Shown: positions 1 through 8,696, numbered from the stretch's first letter. The stretch is 23,842 nucleotides of DNA from SCUD01 sp036824505 (GCA_036824505.1 DAITAA010000033.1:1-23842); one strand, 5' to 3'. Program-made: numbers and translations. Notes: a model not told the origin generated them from the sequence alone.

Positions 1-1593
1 CATGTCGATCGCGTGCAGCAGGCCCCAGGGCGGCGGGTTGCAGGGAATCCCGAGCGGACTCATCACGGTGACCCGCTGCATCGCATAGGGCGCGCCGCGC
101 ATCGGCGCCTGTTCGCCGTACGGCAACTCGTGCCATTCCTCATCGGTCTCGGCGCGCGGAACCAGGCTGATGCGATGCAGCATGCTGGAGGTATTCACGA
201 ACAGGCGGTTGGTCGTCGGATCAAACGCGGCGCCGCCCCAGTTGACGCCGCCGGCCGTGAACGGAAATTCGATGGAGCCTTTTAGTGAAGGCGGTGTGTA
301 GAGCCCGTCGCGGCGCGCCGATTCGATCTGGCGCCTGCAGGCCTTGCGATCAAAATACAGATATCCCCAGGCTTGCTCCGGTGTGATCGTCGAGGCCGAC
401 AAGGGCCGCGGCCGAACCGGGAATGGCTGCGTCGGCGAGAGTACTTCCCCGGCCACGCCGTCCTGCGGAACAGGACGCTCTTCCACCGGGAACACCGGCT
501 CGCCGGTGTCGCGATCGAGCGTGAAGATGAGTCCCATCTTCGTGGCCTGGATGACGACATCGCGCGCCACGCCATCCACGGTGATCGTTGCGAGCAGCGG
601 CTGCGCGGCGAGGTCGTAGTCCCACACATCATGATGGACGGTCTGGAATGCCCAGCGCACCGTGCCCGTTGCGGCATCGAGCGCAACCACCGAATCCGCA
701 TGACGATTGTCGCCCGGGCGCATGCCACCGAAAAAGTCGGGGCTCGGGCTCGAGGTCGGCAGGAACACCAGCCCGCGCGCGACATCCACGGACATCTGGG
801 CCCAGACATTGGCGTGGCCTTCGACCGGAATTCCCTCGCCGTGCCAGCCCTGCGCCGCGGCGGCTGCCGCATCGCGCGGGATCGGATCGAATGCCCAGCG
901 CGGCGCGCCAGTGCGGGCATCGAAAGCGCGCACCGTCCCACGCGGCGCCTGCACGCTCATGTTGTCGGAAATGGCCGAGCCGACGATGACCGTGTCGGCG
1001 GCGACGACCGGTGCGGAGCTGATCTGGTATTCGCCCGGCCACTCGAGCGTGGCTTCAGGATCGATGACGACTTCACCGCCAGTGCCGAAATCCTCGCAGC
1101 GCTGCCCGTTGGCGAGGTCCACCGCGACGATGCGGTGGTCGTTCGTGCCGGTGAAGATGCGCGCCGCGCATTTCTGCTCGGGCGGCGCCCGGCTGTCGCG
1201 CCAGTAGGCAACGCCACGGCAGATGTAGCCGTTCGCGGGCCGCTGCTTCATGTCGATCTTCGGGTCGTGACGCCAGAGTTCGGCGCCGCTCGCGGGATGC
1301 AGCGCGATGATCTCGTTGAACGGCGTGCACAGGACCAGCTTGTCCTCGACGAGTATCGGGGTCACCTCGAATTTCGAGCGCTCGACCGCGTCTTGGGGGG
1401 CCTGCATGTGGCGGGTGCGATAGGTCCAGACTGGAATGAGTCTTTCAATGTTCGCAGGCGTGATTTCGGCCACCGGCGCGTAGCGCATGCCGCCGGCGTC
1501 GCCGCCAAAGTGGGGCCAATCAGTGGTTAAGGCTAGAGCGCTGCCGCCGATGGCAATGCCGGCCAGCGTAACGAGGCAGCGCCAGCGCCTCAT
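1..1593 (-). CDS. PQQ-dependent quinoprotein dehydrogenase (glucose/quinate dehydrogenase-like), 3' end outside window
   Basis: Reading the minus strand from the ATG at 1593 gives 531 uninterrupted codons running off the window edge, so the C-terminus is missing. The product should be a periplasmic dehydrogenase that oxidises a sugar or alcohol with pyrroloquinoline quinone and passes electrons to the respiratory chain. Residues 1-21 look like a Sec signal peptide (hydrophobic core, ends SALALT). Beta-propeller features follow: GMRYAPVAEITPANI near 35-49, CRGVAY at 125-130, HHDVWDYD at 320-327 (the invariant Asp region of the mGDH family), ATKMGLIFTLDRDTG at 350-364 with the family Lys, and NWGGAAFDP at 451-459. 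It lacks the N-terminal multi-helix membrane anchor of E. coli Gcd, so it resembles the soluble or loosely attached members. The start lies 12 nt after the stop of the upstream peptidase gene, suggesting one transcript. The substrate cannot be read from the sequence. Confidence 0.9.
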   Translation of the reverse strand, partial: MRRWRCLVTLAGIAIGGSALALTTDWPHFGGDAGGMRYAPVAEITPANIERLIPVWTYRTRHMQAPQDAVERSKFEVTPILVEDKLVLCTPFNEIIALHPASGAELWRHDPKIDMKQRPANGYICRGVAYWRDSRAPPEQKCAARIFTGTNDHRIVAVDLANGQRCEDFGTGGEVVIDPEATLEWPGEYQISSAPVVAADTVIVGSAISDNMSVQAPRGTVRAFDARTGAPRWAFDPIPRDAAAAAAQGWHGEGIPVEGHANVWAQMSVDVARGLVFLPTSSPSPDFFGGMRPGDNRHADSVVALDAATGTVRWAFQTVHHDVWDYDLAAQPLLATITVDGVARDVVIQATKMGLIFTLDRDTGEPVFPVEERPVPQDGVAGEVLSPTQPFPVRPRPLSASTITPEQAWGYLYFDRKACRRQIESARRDGLYTPPSLKGSIEFPFTAGGVNWGGAAFDPTTNRLFVNTSSMLHRISLVPRAETDEEWHELPYGEQAPMRGAPYAMQRVTVMSPLGIPCNPPPWGLLHAIDM

Positions 1594-1605
1594 AGCCGCG
1601 CGATT

Positions 1606-3252
1606 CTACATCTTGATGCGTGCGATTTGTTCGAGAACTGCCCGAGGCGAAGGAGCGCGACCCAGCAATGCCTGCATCAGGGCCTGGGTATCCCGCTCCG
1701 ATCCGAAAACCAGCAATTGCTCGCTGAGCCAGCCATACCAGGCGGCGTTTCCGGCGTCGAACGGGCCGATGGCTTCGCGCGTGCGCGCGCGGATCTCGGC
1801 GGTCAGCACGGCGCCCAACCCGTAATTCACCATATATCCCGGATCGCTGACGAGTTGCACGCGCATCGCCCACCACGGCACTTCCGGGTGCGGGACGACA
1901 TGCAGGTAATGGCTCGTGATGTCGGTCCACACGAGGTTCGGATCGGCGGCGGGATCGCGCAGCATGCGCATTTCGAACAGCGACCAGGCGACGTCCAGCA
2001 TCACGTTTCCGTAGAGCGCGCGAAGCGACATGCGCTCGTCAACCTGCGCGCCAAGATATTTCTGCTGCCAGGCCGGCTCGTAAACACTCCACGACGGCAC
2101 ATCTGCAAACGCCTCGGTGAAAAGCGTGTCCGGCCAGTCGGTGAATGCCGGCCGATTGCGGATGGCACTGATGTGCACCGCGTGGCCACTCTCATGCACC
2201 AGTTCATTCAGCGAAAACAATCCGCCCAGCGGATAGCTGCCGACCACGCGCGCGATGGTCGGTTGCCACGCACGGCCGACAAAGCGTCCGCGCACGAGAA
2301 AGTCCGTGTACGCGAGCGGCGACTTGTCCGGCCGCTCGCCGAGGTCGTACACGGCACCGAGCTTTCGAAGGTCTGCGCCGAGGTCCAGATAGAAACGCTC
2401 ATTGGCCTGCATGAGGCTGGCGGCGGGGATCTTCGCCGCCAGAAGGCGATTGGCTTCACCGATGGTGTACCGGAAATCCCAGGGCTCGACCATTTCGGGC
2501 CCGCTCGCCTGCCGCCAGGCATCGAGGATCTGCATGAGCCAGCGTTCGACCTCCTCCGTCGAGACGCCGATGGCGCGCGCAGCGGCCTGCACTTCCGAGG
2601 TATTCACGGCGGCATCTGCCGCCGCCATCCTGATCACCCGGCGATACGGGCTGTCGGTTTCGTTGTTGCCGTTGAGCGCCGACCAGAGCGGCAGGAACGA
2701 ATCGAACAACGCCTTGCGGCGTTCCGGTTCCTTGATGTCGTGCAGTAGTGCCAGCGCCGAGCCGCGATCGACGGTGCTTCCCTCGAACTTCAGTTGATTG
2801 CCGATTTCCCGGTAACAGCCGACGAGCGCGGCGCGCAGCGTTGCGTAATCCAGGTCGCTTCGATTGGCGTCCTTGCACTTGGCTGCGTGGTCAGGCTCAG
2901 CCTGTTTGGGATCTTCTTCCGCGTATTCGGCAAACGTCTTGCGCATGGCGGCAACCGCCGCGACATCGGCGGGCGAAAGGCCTGCCGGATCGATCGCCGT
3001 GAGACTCGTCTTCAGCGCCGCGCGTTTTTCGCGATGCAGCCGCTGCCACGCGGCGAGATCGTGGCCCTGGAACTGCGTGAACAGGCCGGAACTGATCGCG
3101 TCCACCGCGTGCCCGGCGTTCAGGAAATCCAGGAAGAGTACCTCGGTCTTCGCGACGGGGCCGGTACTGGCGGGATCAGCGGCGCCCGCGCCGCCGATCA
3201 GCGTGCCGGCAAGCCATATCGCCGCGAACAATGCGCTGCGCGTCGAAAACAT
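1606..3252 (-). CDS. Secreted zinc metallopeptidase with HExGHxxH motif (M3-like)
   Basis: A 548-residue protein starting at ATG 3252. Residues 1-25 form a Sec signal peptide (hydrophobic stretch ending GAGAA), so it should act in the periplasm or outside. HESGHAVH at 353-360 matches HExGHxxH of oligopeptidase-type zinc peptidases (gluzincins such as M3 and M2). H353 and H357 would bind zinc, E354 would be the catalytic base, and E380 in FTEAFADVPSW is a plausible third ligand at the expected distance. The helical N-terminal half (about 40-260) resembles the lid region of these enzymes, though I see no family-specific motif there. It is short for classical M3 oligopeptidases (about 650-700 aa). 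It sits between an exported protein of unknown function and a PQQ dehydrogenase on the same strand. The peptide substrate is unknown; the peptidase call is firm and the exact family less so. Confidence 0.82.
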   Translation of the reverse strand: MFSTRSALFAAIWLAGTLIGGAGAADPASTGPVAKTEVLFLDFLNAGHAVDAISSGLFTQFQGHDLAAWQRLHREKRAALKTSLTAIDPAGLSPADVAAVAAMRKTFAEYAEEDPKQAEPDHAAKCKDANRSDLDYATLRAALVGCYREIGNQLKFEGSTVDRGSALALLHDIKEPERRKALFDSFLPLWSALNGNNETDSPYRRVIRMAAADAAVNTSEVQAAARAIGVSTEEVERWLMQILDAWRQASGPEMVEPWDFRYTIGEANRLLAAKIPAASLMQANERFYLDLGADLRKLGAVYDLGERPDKSPLAYTDFLVRGRFVGRAWQPTIARVVGSYPLGGLFSLNELVHESGHAVHISAIRNRPAFTDWPDTLFTEAFADVPSWSVYEPAWQQKYLGAQVDERMSLRALYGNVMLDVAWSLFEMRMLRDPAADPNLVWTDITSHYLHVVPHPEVPWWAMRVQLVSDPGYMVNYGLGAVLTAEIRARTREAIGPFDAGNAAWYGWLSEQLLVFGSERDTQALMQALLGRAPSPRAVLEQIARIKM

Positions 3253-3322
3253 GATTGGAGCGCAACCCGATGACTGATGGTCCCGGGCTCCAGTTTCGTC
3301 GTTTTTCGGTCAAATTGCGAAA

Positions 3323-4030
3323 CTACAGCCCGGCGCCGCTGATGCGGGGGCCTTGTTTCCGGTCCCCTGCGGTTTCCTGGAACGTCATGCCGCGGTAGAA
3401 CTGCGCGAGCCGTGGCAGAAAACCGCTCCAGTCCGGGGCTGACGCATCGAATACCCGCCCGTTCGAGCCGGCGATCTCGGTGATTGCGTCCGTCATCAGC
3501 AGATAGGTTTGTCCGCCGCGACTGAATACGACGGTGCCGCGCCAGGAGTCGCCACGGGTTACCTCGCCGGTTGCCGGATCGGCCCGGATTACCGGGGATC
3601 CGCCGGGCAAATGCACCACTGCAATCCAGGCGGGCTGGCCCTCGAAGGTGCCCGGCTCCTCGCGCAGGATCGACGCCCCCGGCAGCGAGTACGCGAAGAA
3701 CCCGGGGAACGCCGCCTCACGGAACCAGTTACGCAGGATTGCAGTATCCACTTCCACGTCGATCGCAGCGCCGGCCAGCACGTCGAGATCTGGCGTGCAG
3801 AACACGCCGAACAACTGTCCGAAGGCGCCGATGAAAGTAACCGCACCGGTTGTGCTCAAGAAACTGTCGAAGAGTATCGGGCTCGGGCCGAGCGGCGACT
3901 TGACGCTGAACAATTGCCCGGGCGCAGTGTAAAGTCCGCTGCTGAAATCACCATGCTGCGGCGCCGCACCCGCCGGCGTGCCGGCGAGCGCCAGCAGCAG
4001 CACAACCCATTTGAGCGGGGAGTACGCCAT
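3323..4030 (-). CDS. Exported protein of unknown function
   Basis: I do not recognise this family. I chose the ATG at 4030, which begins MAYSPLKWVVLLLALAG and gives a classic Sec signal peptide cut near AGA-APQ (about residue 22); an upstream in-frame TTG at 4039 would add only three residues. The mature part (about 210 aa) has no other membrane segment. It carries a Phe- and Gly-rich middle region and a C-terminal block WRGTVVFSRGGQTYLLM...DASAPDWSGFLPRLAQFYRGMTF. That block recurs without gaps in a broken gene at 9618-9828, so it marks a real protein family with at least two copies here. Its stop is 70 nt before the peptidase start, so it may lead a three-gene unit. The gap to the divergent amidohydrolase (4031-4163) probably holds both promoters, but I see no convincing hexamers. 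Confidence 0.72.
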   Translation of the reverse strand: MAYSPLKWVVLLLALAGTPAGAAPQHGDFSSGLYTAPGQLFSVKSPLGPSPILFDSFLSTTGAVTFIGAFGQLFGVFCTPDLDVLAGAAIDVEVDTAILRNWFREAAFPGFFAYSLPGASILREEPGTFEGQPAWIAVVHLPGGSPVIRADPATGEVTRGDSWRGTVVFSRGGQTYLLMTDAITEIAGSNGRVFDASAPDWSGFLPRLAQFYRGMTFQETAGDRKQGPRISGAGL

Positions 4031-4163
4031 GTCGGGCAAAGTATTGGTCGCGCCGGCCCGGCCATTCCCGGCACGCGGTCACACAAATCCGCCCACTTGC
4101 CAGACTTTGAACCCAAACCTGGTGCCAATTGAGATGCGCAACACCTTCGCGGAGAAATCCTTG

Positions 4164-4942
4164 ATGTCCAGGTTTCCGATCGTCCTTGCGGCCCTCCTCG
4201 CTACCGCCGTCCAGGCCGAGCCCCCCGGCGCGGACACGATCATCATCCACGGCAACCGCATCGAGGCGGTGCTGCAGCACGCCACGCTTGAGTTGCCCCA
4301 GGGCGCCACGGTGATCAACGCCAGCGGCAAGTGGGTCGTGCCGGGGCTCGTGGATTCGCACGTGCAATTCTTCCAGTCCGGCAACATCTATACACGCCCC
4401 GACGCGGCGGACTTCAACGCCGTCGTGCCCTACGCNNNNNNNNNNNNNNNNNNNNNNNNNNNNNNNNNNNNNNNNNNNNNNNNNNNNNNNNNNNNNNNNN
4501 NNNNNNNNNNNNNNNNNNNNNNNNNNNNNNNNNNNGCAACATCTATACACGCCCCGACGCGGCGGACTTCAACGCCGTCGTGCCCTACGCGCAAGAAGTC
4601 GTGCGCAACAAGGCGCGGCTCGACGCGGGCATCACCGTCGTGATGGGCACCGACGCCGGCAATATCGGCGTATTGCACGGGCCCTCGATACTTCGCGAAA
4701 TGCGCCTGATGCAGGACTCCGGATTGACGCCGCTCGAGGTGCTCAAGAGCGCTACGACGAATGGCGCGATCGCGCTCGGCAAGGCCGACGACCTGGGGGT
4801 GATCGCACCCGGGCGGCTCGCCGATCTGGTGCTGCTCGACGCCGATCCGCTGGCGGACAGCGGGAATCTCGGCCGGATCTATCGCATCATCAAGGACGGG
4901 CGCGTTTACGATCCTGAGGAATTGATGAACTCCATTCGCTGA
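4164..4942 (+). CDS. Exported amidohydrolase-family protein, interrupted by an assembly gap
   Basis: The ATG at 4164 follows GGAG at 4151-4154 and begins a signal peptide (MSRFPIVLAALLATAVQA); an in-frame ATG at 4134 lacks a clear ribosome site. The N-terminal part has the small beta domain and VVPGLVDSHVQFFQSG, where imidazolonepropionase-like amidohydrolases have HxH metal ligands; here the second His is Gln. After the gap the C-terminal part carries GTDAGNIGVLHGPS (metal-ligand Asp region) and the closing PGRLADLVLLDADPL segment. Family members are usually 400-480 residues with about 200 barrel residues, including the other His/Lys ligands, between these parts. Merging the two identical 55-base gap flanks into one copy restores a single frame of about 207 codons, still without the barrel centre. 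This is therefore either an assembly error or a real internally deleted, probably inactive gene. Substrate unknown. Confidence 0.7.
4381..4435 (+). repeat. 55-base direct repeat, left copy, abutting the gap
   Basis: These 55 bases (GCAACATCTATACACG to GTGCCCTACGC) are repeated exactly on the other side of the gap. An exact 55-mer touching both edges is what a de Bruijn assembler with k=55 leaves when two graph edges share a node, so I read it as an artefact rather than a biological repeat. Confidence 0.95.
4436..4535. other. Assembly gap (100 Ns)
   Basis: Exactly 100 undetermined bases, a conventional placeholder for a gap of unknown size. It falls inside the amidohydrolase gene, so both the apparent frame change and the missing catalytic core may come from assembly. 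Confidence 0.99.
4536..4590 (+). repeat. 55-base direct repeat, right copy, abutting the gap
   Basis: Identical to 4381-4435 as far as I can compare base by base. Here it continues directly into CAAGAAGTCGTGCGC and the C-terminal amidohydrolase segment. The offset between the copies is 155 bases, which explains why the two halves appear in different frames. Confidence 0.95.
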
Positions 4943-5029
4943 TCGTGAACCCGTCCTCGATGAACAGCAGGCGTTGCGGTACGCTAGACTCACTATTCAT
5001 GATGCCCCACCCGGCGTGAAGGGTACCCG

Positions 5030-7090
5030 ATGAGCGAAGACCTGCAAGAAAGAGTTGAGCAGCTCGAGAGAGCGCTTCAGGACCAGCGCTCGGCGCTCGC
5101 CAAGGCACTTCGCCAGGCGGAGGTCGCCAGCCGCACCCGAAGCGAGTTTCTTTCCAATGTCAGCCACGAGATACGCACGCCGATGAACGGCATCATCGGC
5201 ATGACGACGCTGCTGCTCGACACGAATTTGGATCGCCGTCAGCTCGAGTTCGCCAACGTGATCCGCTCGAGCGCGGATTCCCTGCTCTCGGTGATCAACG
5301 ACCTGCTCGACTATTCGAAGATCGAGGCCGGCAAGCTCGAACTCGAACGCGTCGAGATGAATCTGCGCGCCCATGTCGAAGAGGTCGCATCCAACATGGC
5401 CATGCAGGCCGCAACCAAGAACCTGGAACTGATCGTGGATGTCGCCCAGGATCTGCCGGAGTGGGTGTTGGGCGATCCGGGCCGTATCCGGCAGGCATTG
5501 ACCAATCTGGTCTCGAACGCAATCAAGTTCACGAACCAGGGCGAGATCGTGATCCGCGTGCAGAAGGATCGGTCACTCGGCGCCGCCATCGTGGTCCGGT
5601 TCGAGGTCCGCGACACCGGCATCGGGATTGCAGCGGACGCGATCCCGCGCCTGTTCCAGCCCTTCATGCAGGCTGATACGACAACGGCCCGCCAGTACGG
5701 CGGAACCGGTCTCGGGCTTTCGATCGTAAAACGCCTGGCGGAACTGATGGATGGCAATGTCGGCGTGAAGAGCACGCTGGGCCAGGGATCCGCATTCTGG
5801 TTCACCGCGCGACTCGAACCGCGCGCGCGTGAGGCGCCTGAGGCGGTGCCGCATGCCGCGCAGGCCAAGGGGCGGCGCGTGCTCGTCGTGGATGACAACG
5901 AGACCAACCGGCGCGTGCTCGCGGAGCAACTGAAGGGCGCCGACTACGAAGTCGAGGTGGCCGACAGCGCCGTCGATGGCCTGATGGTCCTGCAGCGCGC
6001 CGCGGAATCCGGCAATCCATTCCACGTCGTGCTGACGGATCACCACATGCCCGGCATCGACGGTCTCGAGCTCGCGCGTCGCATCCGCAAGACAAGCACG
6101 ATTTCCGACCTGCGGCTCGTGCTCTACAGCTCGATCGACGACCGTTCGAGCAACCAGGAACTGCGCGAACTCGGCTTCGCCGGCAAGCTGTCGAAGCCGG
6201 TGCGCCGCGCGGAGCTGCTGGCCGCCATGGACAGCGTCCTTGCGCATGATGCGATGGCCTTCACGCAGCGGCTGCGCGCGATCGTCACCCGCGACGTAAT
6301 CGTCGAGAAACAACACCGCCAGGCGCGCACGGTGCTGCTGGTCGAGGACAATCCGACCAACCAGCGAGTCGCACAGCTTTTCCTCGAGCGCGCCGGATGT
6401 GAGGTGGTGCTGGCCGCCGACGGCCGCGAGGCGCTGGCGGCGCTTGAATCTCAGAACTTCGATCTGGTGCTGATGGATGTGCAGATGCCGGTCATGGACG
6501 GGCTCGAGGCAACACGCCGCATCCGCAAGCGCGAAGCCGCCGGTGGGCGGCGCACGCCGATCGTCGCGTTGACCGCGAATGCAATGAAGCAGCAGATCGA
6601 GGAATGCCGGGCGAACGGCATGGATGATGTCCTGCCGAAGCCGATCGATCGCGAACGGCTCGGCCTGATGCTGGATCGCTATGCGCCGGCGTCCACTGCG
6701 TTGTCCGGGCGGCATCATGTGAAACCGGCGCCCGAGAAGAAGAAGGCCGAGGCACCCGCGGAAATATCATTGGAGCGTTTCCGTGAAGTGACCGGAGGAG
6801 ATCCGGGGTTGGCACGCGGGCTCGTGGCGAGCTTCGTCGAAAGCGTCGAGAAAGCATTTGCCGATATCGATGCCGGACTTTCGAGTCCGGACCTGGCACT
6901 GGTGCGCCGCGCGGCGCATTCGCTCGTCGGCACCAGCGCGAATATGGGCGCAACCCGGCTTCAGGCCGTCGCAATTGCCATGGAGGAATCCGCGGCCCAG
7001 AACAATGGCGAGGCGGTCGGCGGCTTGATTGACGCTGCCCGCAGCCGATTTGCTGCGGCTCGCGCGCAGTTCGAGTCCGAAATCGGCTGA
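5030..7090 (+). CDS. Cytoplasmic hybrid histidine kinase (HisKA-HATPase-REC-REC-HPt)
   Basis: A 686-residue multi-step phosphorelay protein that passes phosphate His to Asp to His within one chain. Residues 1-40 are a probable coiled coil without membrane segments, so it is soluble and has no recognisable sensor domain. The HisKA dimerisation domain has SNVSHEIRTPMNG with phospho-acceptor H46. The ATPase domain shows the N box (N163), DTGIGI at 195-200 and GGTGLGL at 224-230. The first receiver domain (about 282-400) has VVDDN, D337 and K389. The second (about 433-550) has LVEDN, D483 in LMDVQMPVMDG, and K537. The C-terminal HPt domain has AAHSLVGTSANMGA with H630. All key residues are present, so both receivers look functional. 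It resembles BarA/ArcB-type kinases stripped of their membrane sensor. An AAGGG lies upstream of the ATG. Its stop overlaps the next start by one base, coupling it to the DedA gene. Confidence 0.93.
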   Translation: MSEDLQERVEQLERALQDQRSALAKALRQAEVASRTRSEFLSNVSHEIRTPMNGIIGMTTLLLDTNLDRRQLEFANVIRSSADSLLSVINDLLDYSKIEAGKLELERVEMNLRAHVEEVASNMAMQAATKNLELIVDVAQDLPEWVLGDPGRIRQALTNLVSNAIKFTNQGEIVIRVQKDRSLGAAIVVRFEVRDTGIGIAADAIPRLFQPFMQADTTTARQYGGTGLGLSIVKRLAELMDGNVGVKSTLGQGSAFWFTARLEPRAREAPEAVPHAAQAKGRRVLVVDDNETNRRVLAEQLKGADYEVEVADSAVDGLMVLQRAAESGNPFHVVLTDHHMPGIDGLELARRIRKTSTISDLRLVLYSSIDDRSSNQELRELGFAGKLSKPVRRAELLAAMDSVLAHDAMAFTQRLRAIVTRDVIVEKQHRQARTVLLVEDNPTNQRVAQLFLERAGCEVVLAADGREALAALESQNFDLVLMDVQMPVMDGLEATRRIRKREAAGGRRTPIVALTANAMKQQIEECRANGMDDVLPKPIDRERLGLMLDRYAPASTALSGRHHVKPAPEKKKAEAPAEISLERFREVTGGDPGLARGLVASFVESVEKAFADIDAGLSSPDLALVRRAAHSLVGTSANMGATRLQAVAIAMEESAAQNNGEAVGGLIDAARSRFAAARAQFESEIG

Positions 7091-7737
7091 TGGACCTCCT
7101 CGCTTCGCTGCTGGACATCGCGGTGCACCTCGACGTGCACCTGAAGGATCTGGTCGCGCAGTACCACACCGGCATCTACGCAATCCTGTTCCTGATCGTG
7201 TTTGTCGAGACCGGGCTCGTGATCTGGCCGTTCCTGCCCGGGGACTCGCTGCTGTTCGTCAGCGGCACACTGGCCGCCACCGGCGAAATGGACATCGTGA
7301 CGCTGATCGTCGTGCTGATTGCCGCGGCCCTGACCGGGGACAACGTCAACTACGGGATTGGCCGCCTGGTCGGGCCGAAGGTCTTTCATTATGAACGCTC
7401 GCGCTGGTTCAACCCCGCGCACCTCGCGCGCGCGCACGCGTTCTACGAGCGCCACGGCGGCAAGACCCTCATCCTGGCGCGCTTCATCCCGATCATCCGC
7501 ACCTACGCGCCGTTCGTCGCGGGCGTCGGTGCCATGCGCTACGCGCGCTATCTCGGCTTCTGCATCGTGGCCGCGCTGCTGTGGGTGGTTTCGCTGTGCC
7601 TGGCGGGCTATTTCTTCGGCAACATCCCGATGGTCAAGCAGAATCTGAGCCTCGTCATCGTGTTGATCGTGCTGGCGTCGATCACGCCGGGCATCGTCGC
7701 GTGGGTCAGGCATCGCATGCAAAAGGTGTCGCCATGA
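7090..7737 (+). CDS. DedA-family (VTT domain) inner-membrane protein
   Basis: A 215-residue polytopic membrane protein of the DedA/SNARE-associated family. Known members are linked to membrane lipid flipping and proton-motive-force-dependent envelope integrity. Hydrophobic segments lie at about 28-62, 68-84, 136-172 and 180-205. The acidic pair E40 (VFVETGLVIWPFLPGD) and D52, and the arginines R131 and R137 in RFIPIIRTYAPFVAGVG, match the positions of the essential E39, D51, R130 and R136 of E. coli YqjA/YghB with an offset of one. The start ATG overlaps the kinase stop (TGATG) and the stop overlaps the cyclase start (ATGA), so all three are translationally coupled. Which lipid or ion it handles is not visible. 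Confidence 0.92.
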   Translation: MDLLASLLDIAVHLDVHLKDLVAQYHTGIYAILFLIVFVETGLVIWPFLPGDSLLFVSGTLAATGEMDIVTLIVVLIAAALTGDNVNYGIGRLVGPKVFHYERSRWFNPAHLARAHAFYERHGGKTLILARFIPIIRTYAPFVAGVGAMRYARYLGFCIVAALLWVVSLCLAGYFFGNIPMVKQNLSLVIVLIVLASITPGIVAWVRHRMQKVSP

Positions 7738-8696
7738 AAGCACCAGAAATACCGCATGACGAGACGCAGCGGCTGCGGGCGCTGCAAGTGATGCAGTTGC
7801 TGGACACCCCGGGCGACGAGAAGCTCGATAACATCACGCGCCTGGCCGGCAGGATCTTCGGCGTGCCGATCGCGCTGGTCTCGCTGGTCGACCAGGATCG
7901 CCAGTGGTTCAAGTCACGCCAGGGTCTGGATGCGACCGAGACGCCGCGCGACATCTCATTCTGCGGCCACGCAATCCTCAACGATGAGGCCTTCGTGGTC
8001 GAGGACGCGCTCTCGGACCCCCGCTTTCACGATAATCCGCTGGTCACGAAGAACCCGAATATCCGTTTCTACGCCGGGTTCCCGTTGAAGTCCCAGTCCG
8101 GGCACCGCATCGGCACACTCTGCGTCATCGACTCGAAGCCGCGCAACTTCACGGGCGCCGACCGCGAAATGCTCCGCGACCTCGGCGAACTCGCCCAGCA
8201 GCAACTTCAATCGGTCGCGCTCGCGACCACCGACGAACTGACGCGGATCCAGAACCGGCGCGGTTTCCTGCAGATAGCGAAACTGAGTCTCGCTTCCGCA
8301 AACCGTGCCGGGCATCGCGCCGTGCTGCTGCTGTTCGACCTGAACAGCTTCAAGCAGATCAACGACGAGTTGGGCCACGAGGCTGGTGACAGGGTGCTCA
8401 AGCTGTTCGCCCGCTGCCTGTTGCTGTGCTGTCGTGAGGCCGACGCCTTCGGCCGCACCGGTGGGGACGAATTCTGCGTGCTGATGCACGATGCCAACGT
8501 CGAGAGCGCAAGAAAGCTCGTGGCCCGCCTGGTGGGACAGATCGCGAAGGCAAAAGCTGATGATGCGATTGCCAGCCGGCTGAAATTCAGCGTCGGCATG
8601 GCGACGTCCGATCCGGACCAGAATCAGAGCCTCGACACGCTACTCGCGACCGCCGACGCGGCGATGTACCGGAACAAACGCCGCGCCGGCGATTAG
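7734..8696 (+). CDS. Diguanylate cyclase with N-terminal GAF domain
   Basis: A 320-residue soluble protein that should make cyclic di-GMP from two GTP. I chose ATG 7734 because it gives the ATGA overlap with the DedA gene and starts just before the conserved GAF domain; the open frame extends upstream to 7581 inside the DedA gene, which is not a sensible start. The GAF domain (about 18-160) has LVSLVDQDRQWFKSRQGL, FCGHAI and YAGFPL, the signature of the GAF type common in GGDEF proteins. The cyclase domain begins at TTDELTRIQNRRGF (165-178) and has FDLNSFKQIND at 201-211 and an intact GGDEF at 243-247. READ at 234-237 sits where the RxxD product-inhibition site is expected, so feedback inhibition is likely. 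No EAL domain follows. The coupling to a phosphorelay kinase suggests a shared envelope or biofilm response. Confidence 0.93.
   Translation: MKAPEIPHDETQRLRALQVMQLLDTPGDEKLDNITRLAGRIFGVPIALVSLVDQDRQWFKSRQGLDATETPRDISFCGHAILNDEAFVVEDALSDPRFHDNPLVTKNPNIRFYAGFPLKSQSGHRIGTLCVIDSKPRNFTGADREMLRDLGELAQQQLQSVALATTDELTRIQNRRGFLQIAKLSLASANRAGHRAVLLLFDLNSFKQINDELGHEAGDRVLKLFARCLLLCCREADAFGRTGGDEFCVLMHDANVESARKLVARLVGQIAKAKADDAIASRLKFSVGMATSDPDQNQSLDTLLATADAAMYRNKRRAGD

Noticed and set aside
373..1530. Long plus-strand open frame opposite the PQQ dehydrogenase
   Set aside because: Arg/His-rich composition and no motif; the opposite strand gives a clear quinoprotein. It is a high-GC antisense shadow.
4974..4999. 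Promoter TTGCGG ... TATTCA before the histidine kinase
   Set aside because: Spacer is only 14 bases, too short for a convincing sigma-70 promoter.
7581..7733. Upstream extension of the diguanylate cyclase frame
   Set aside because: Lies entirely within the DedA gene; ATG 7734 in an ATGA overlap begins just before the GAF domain.
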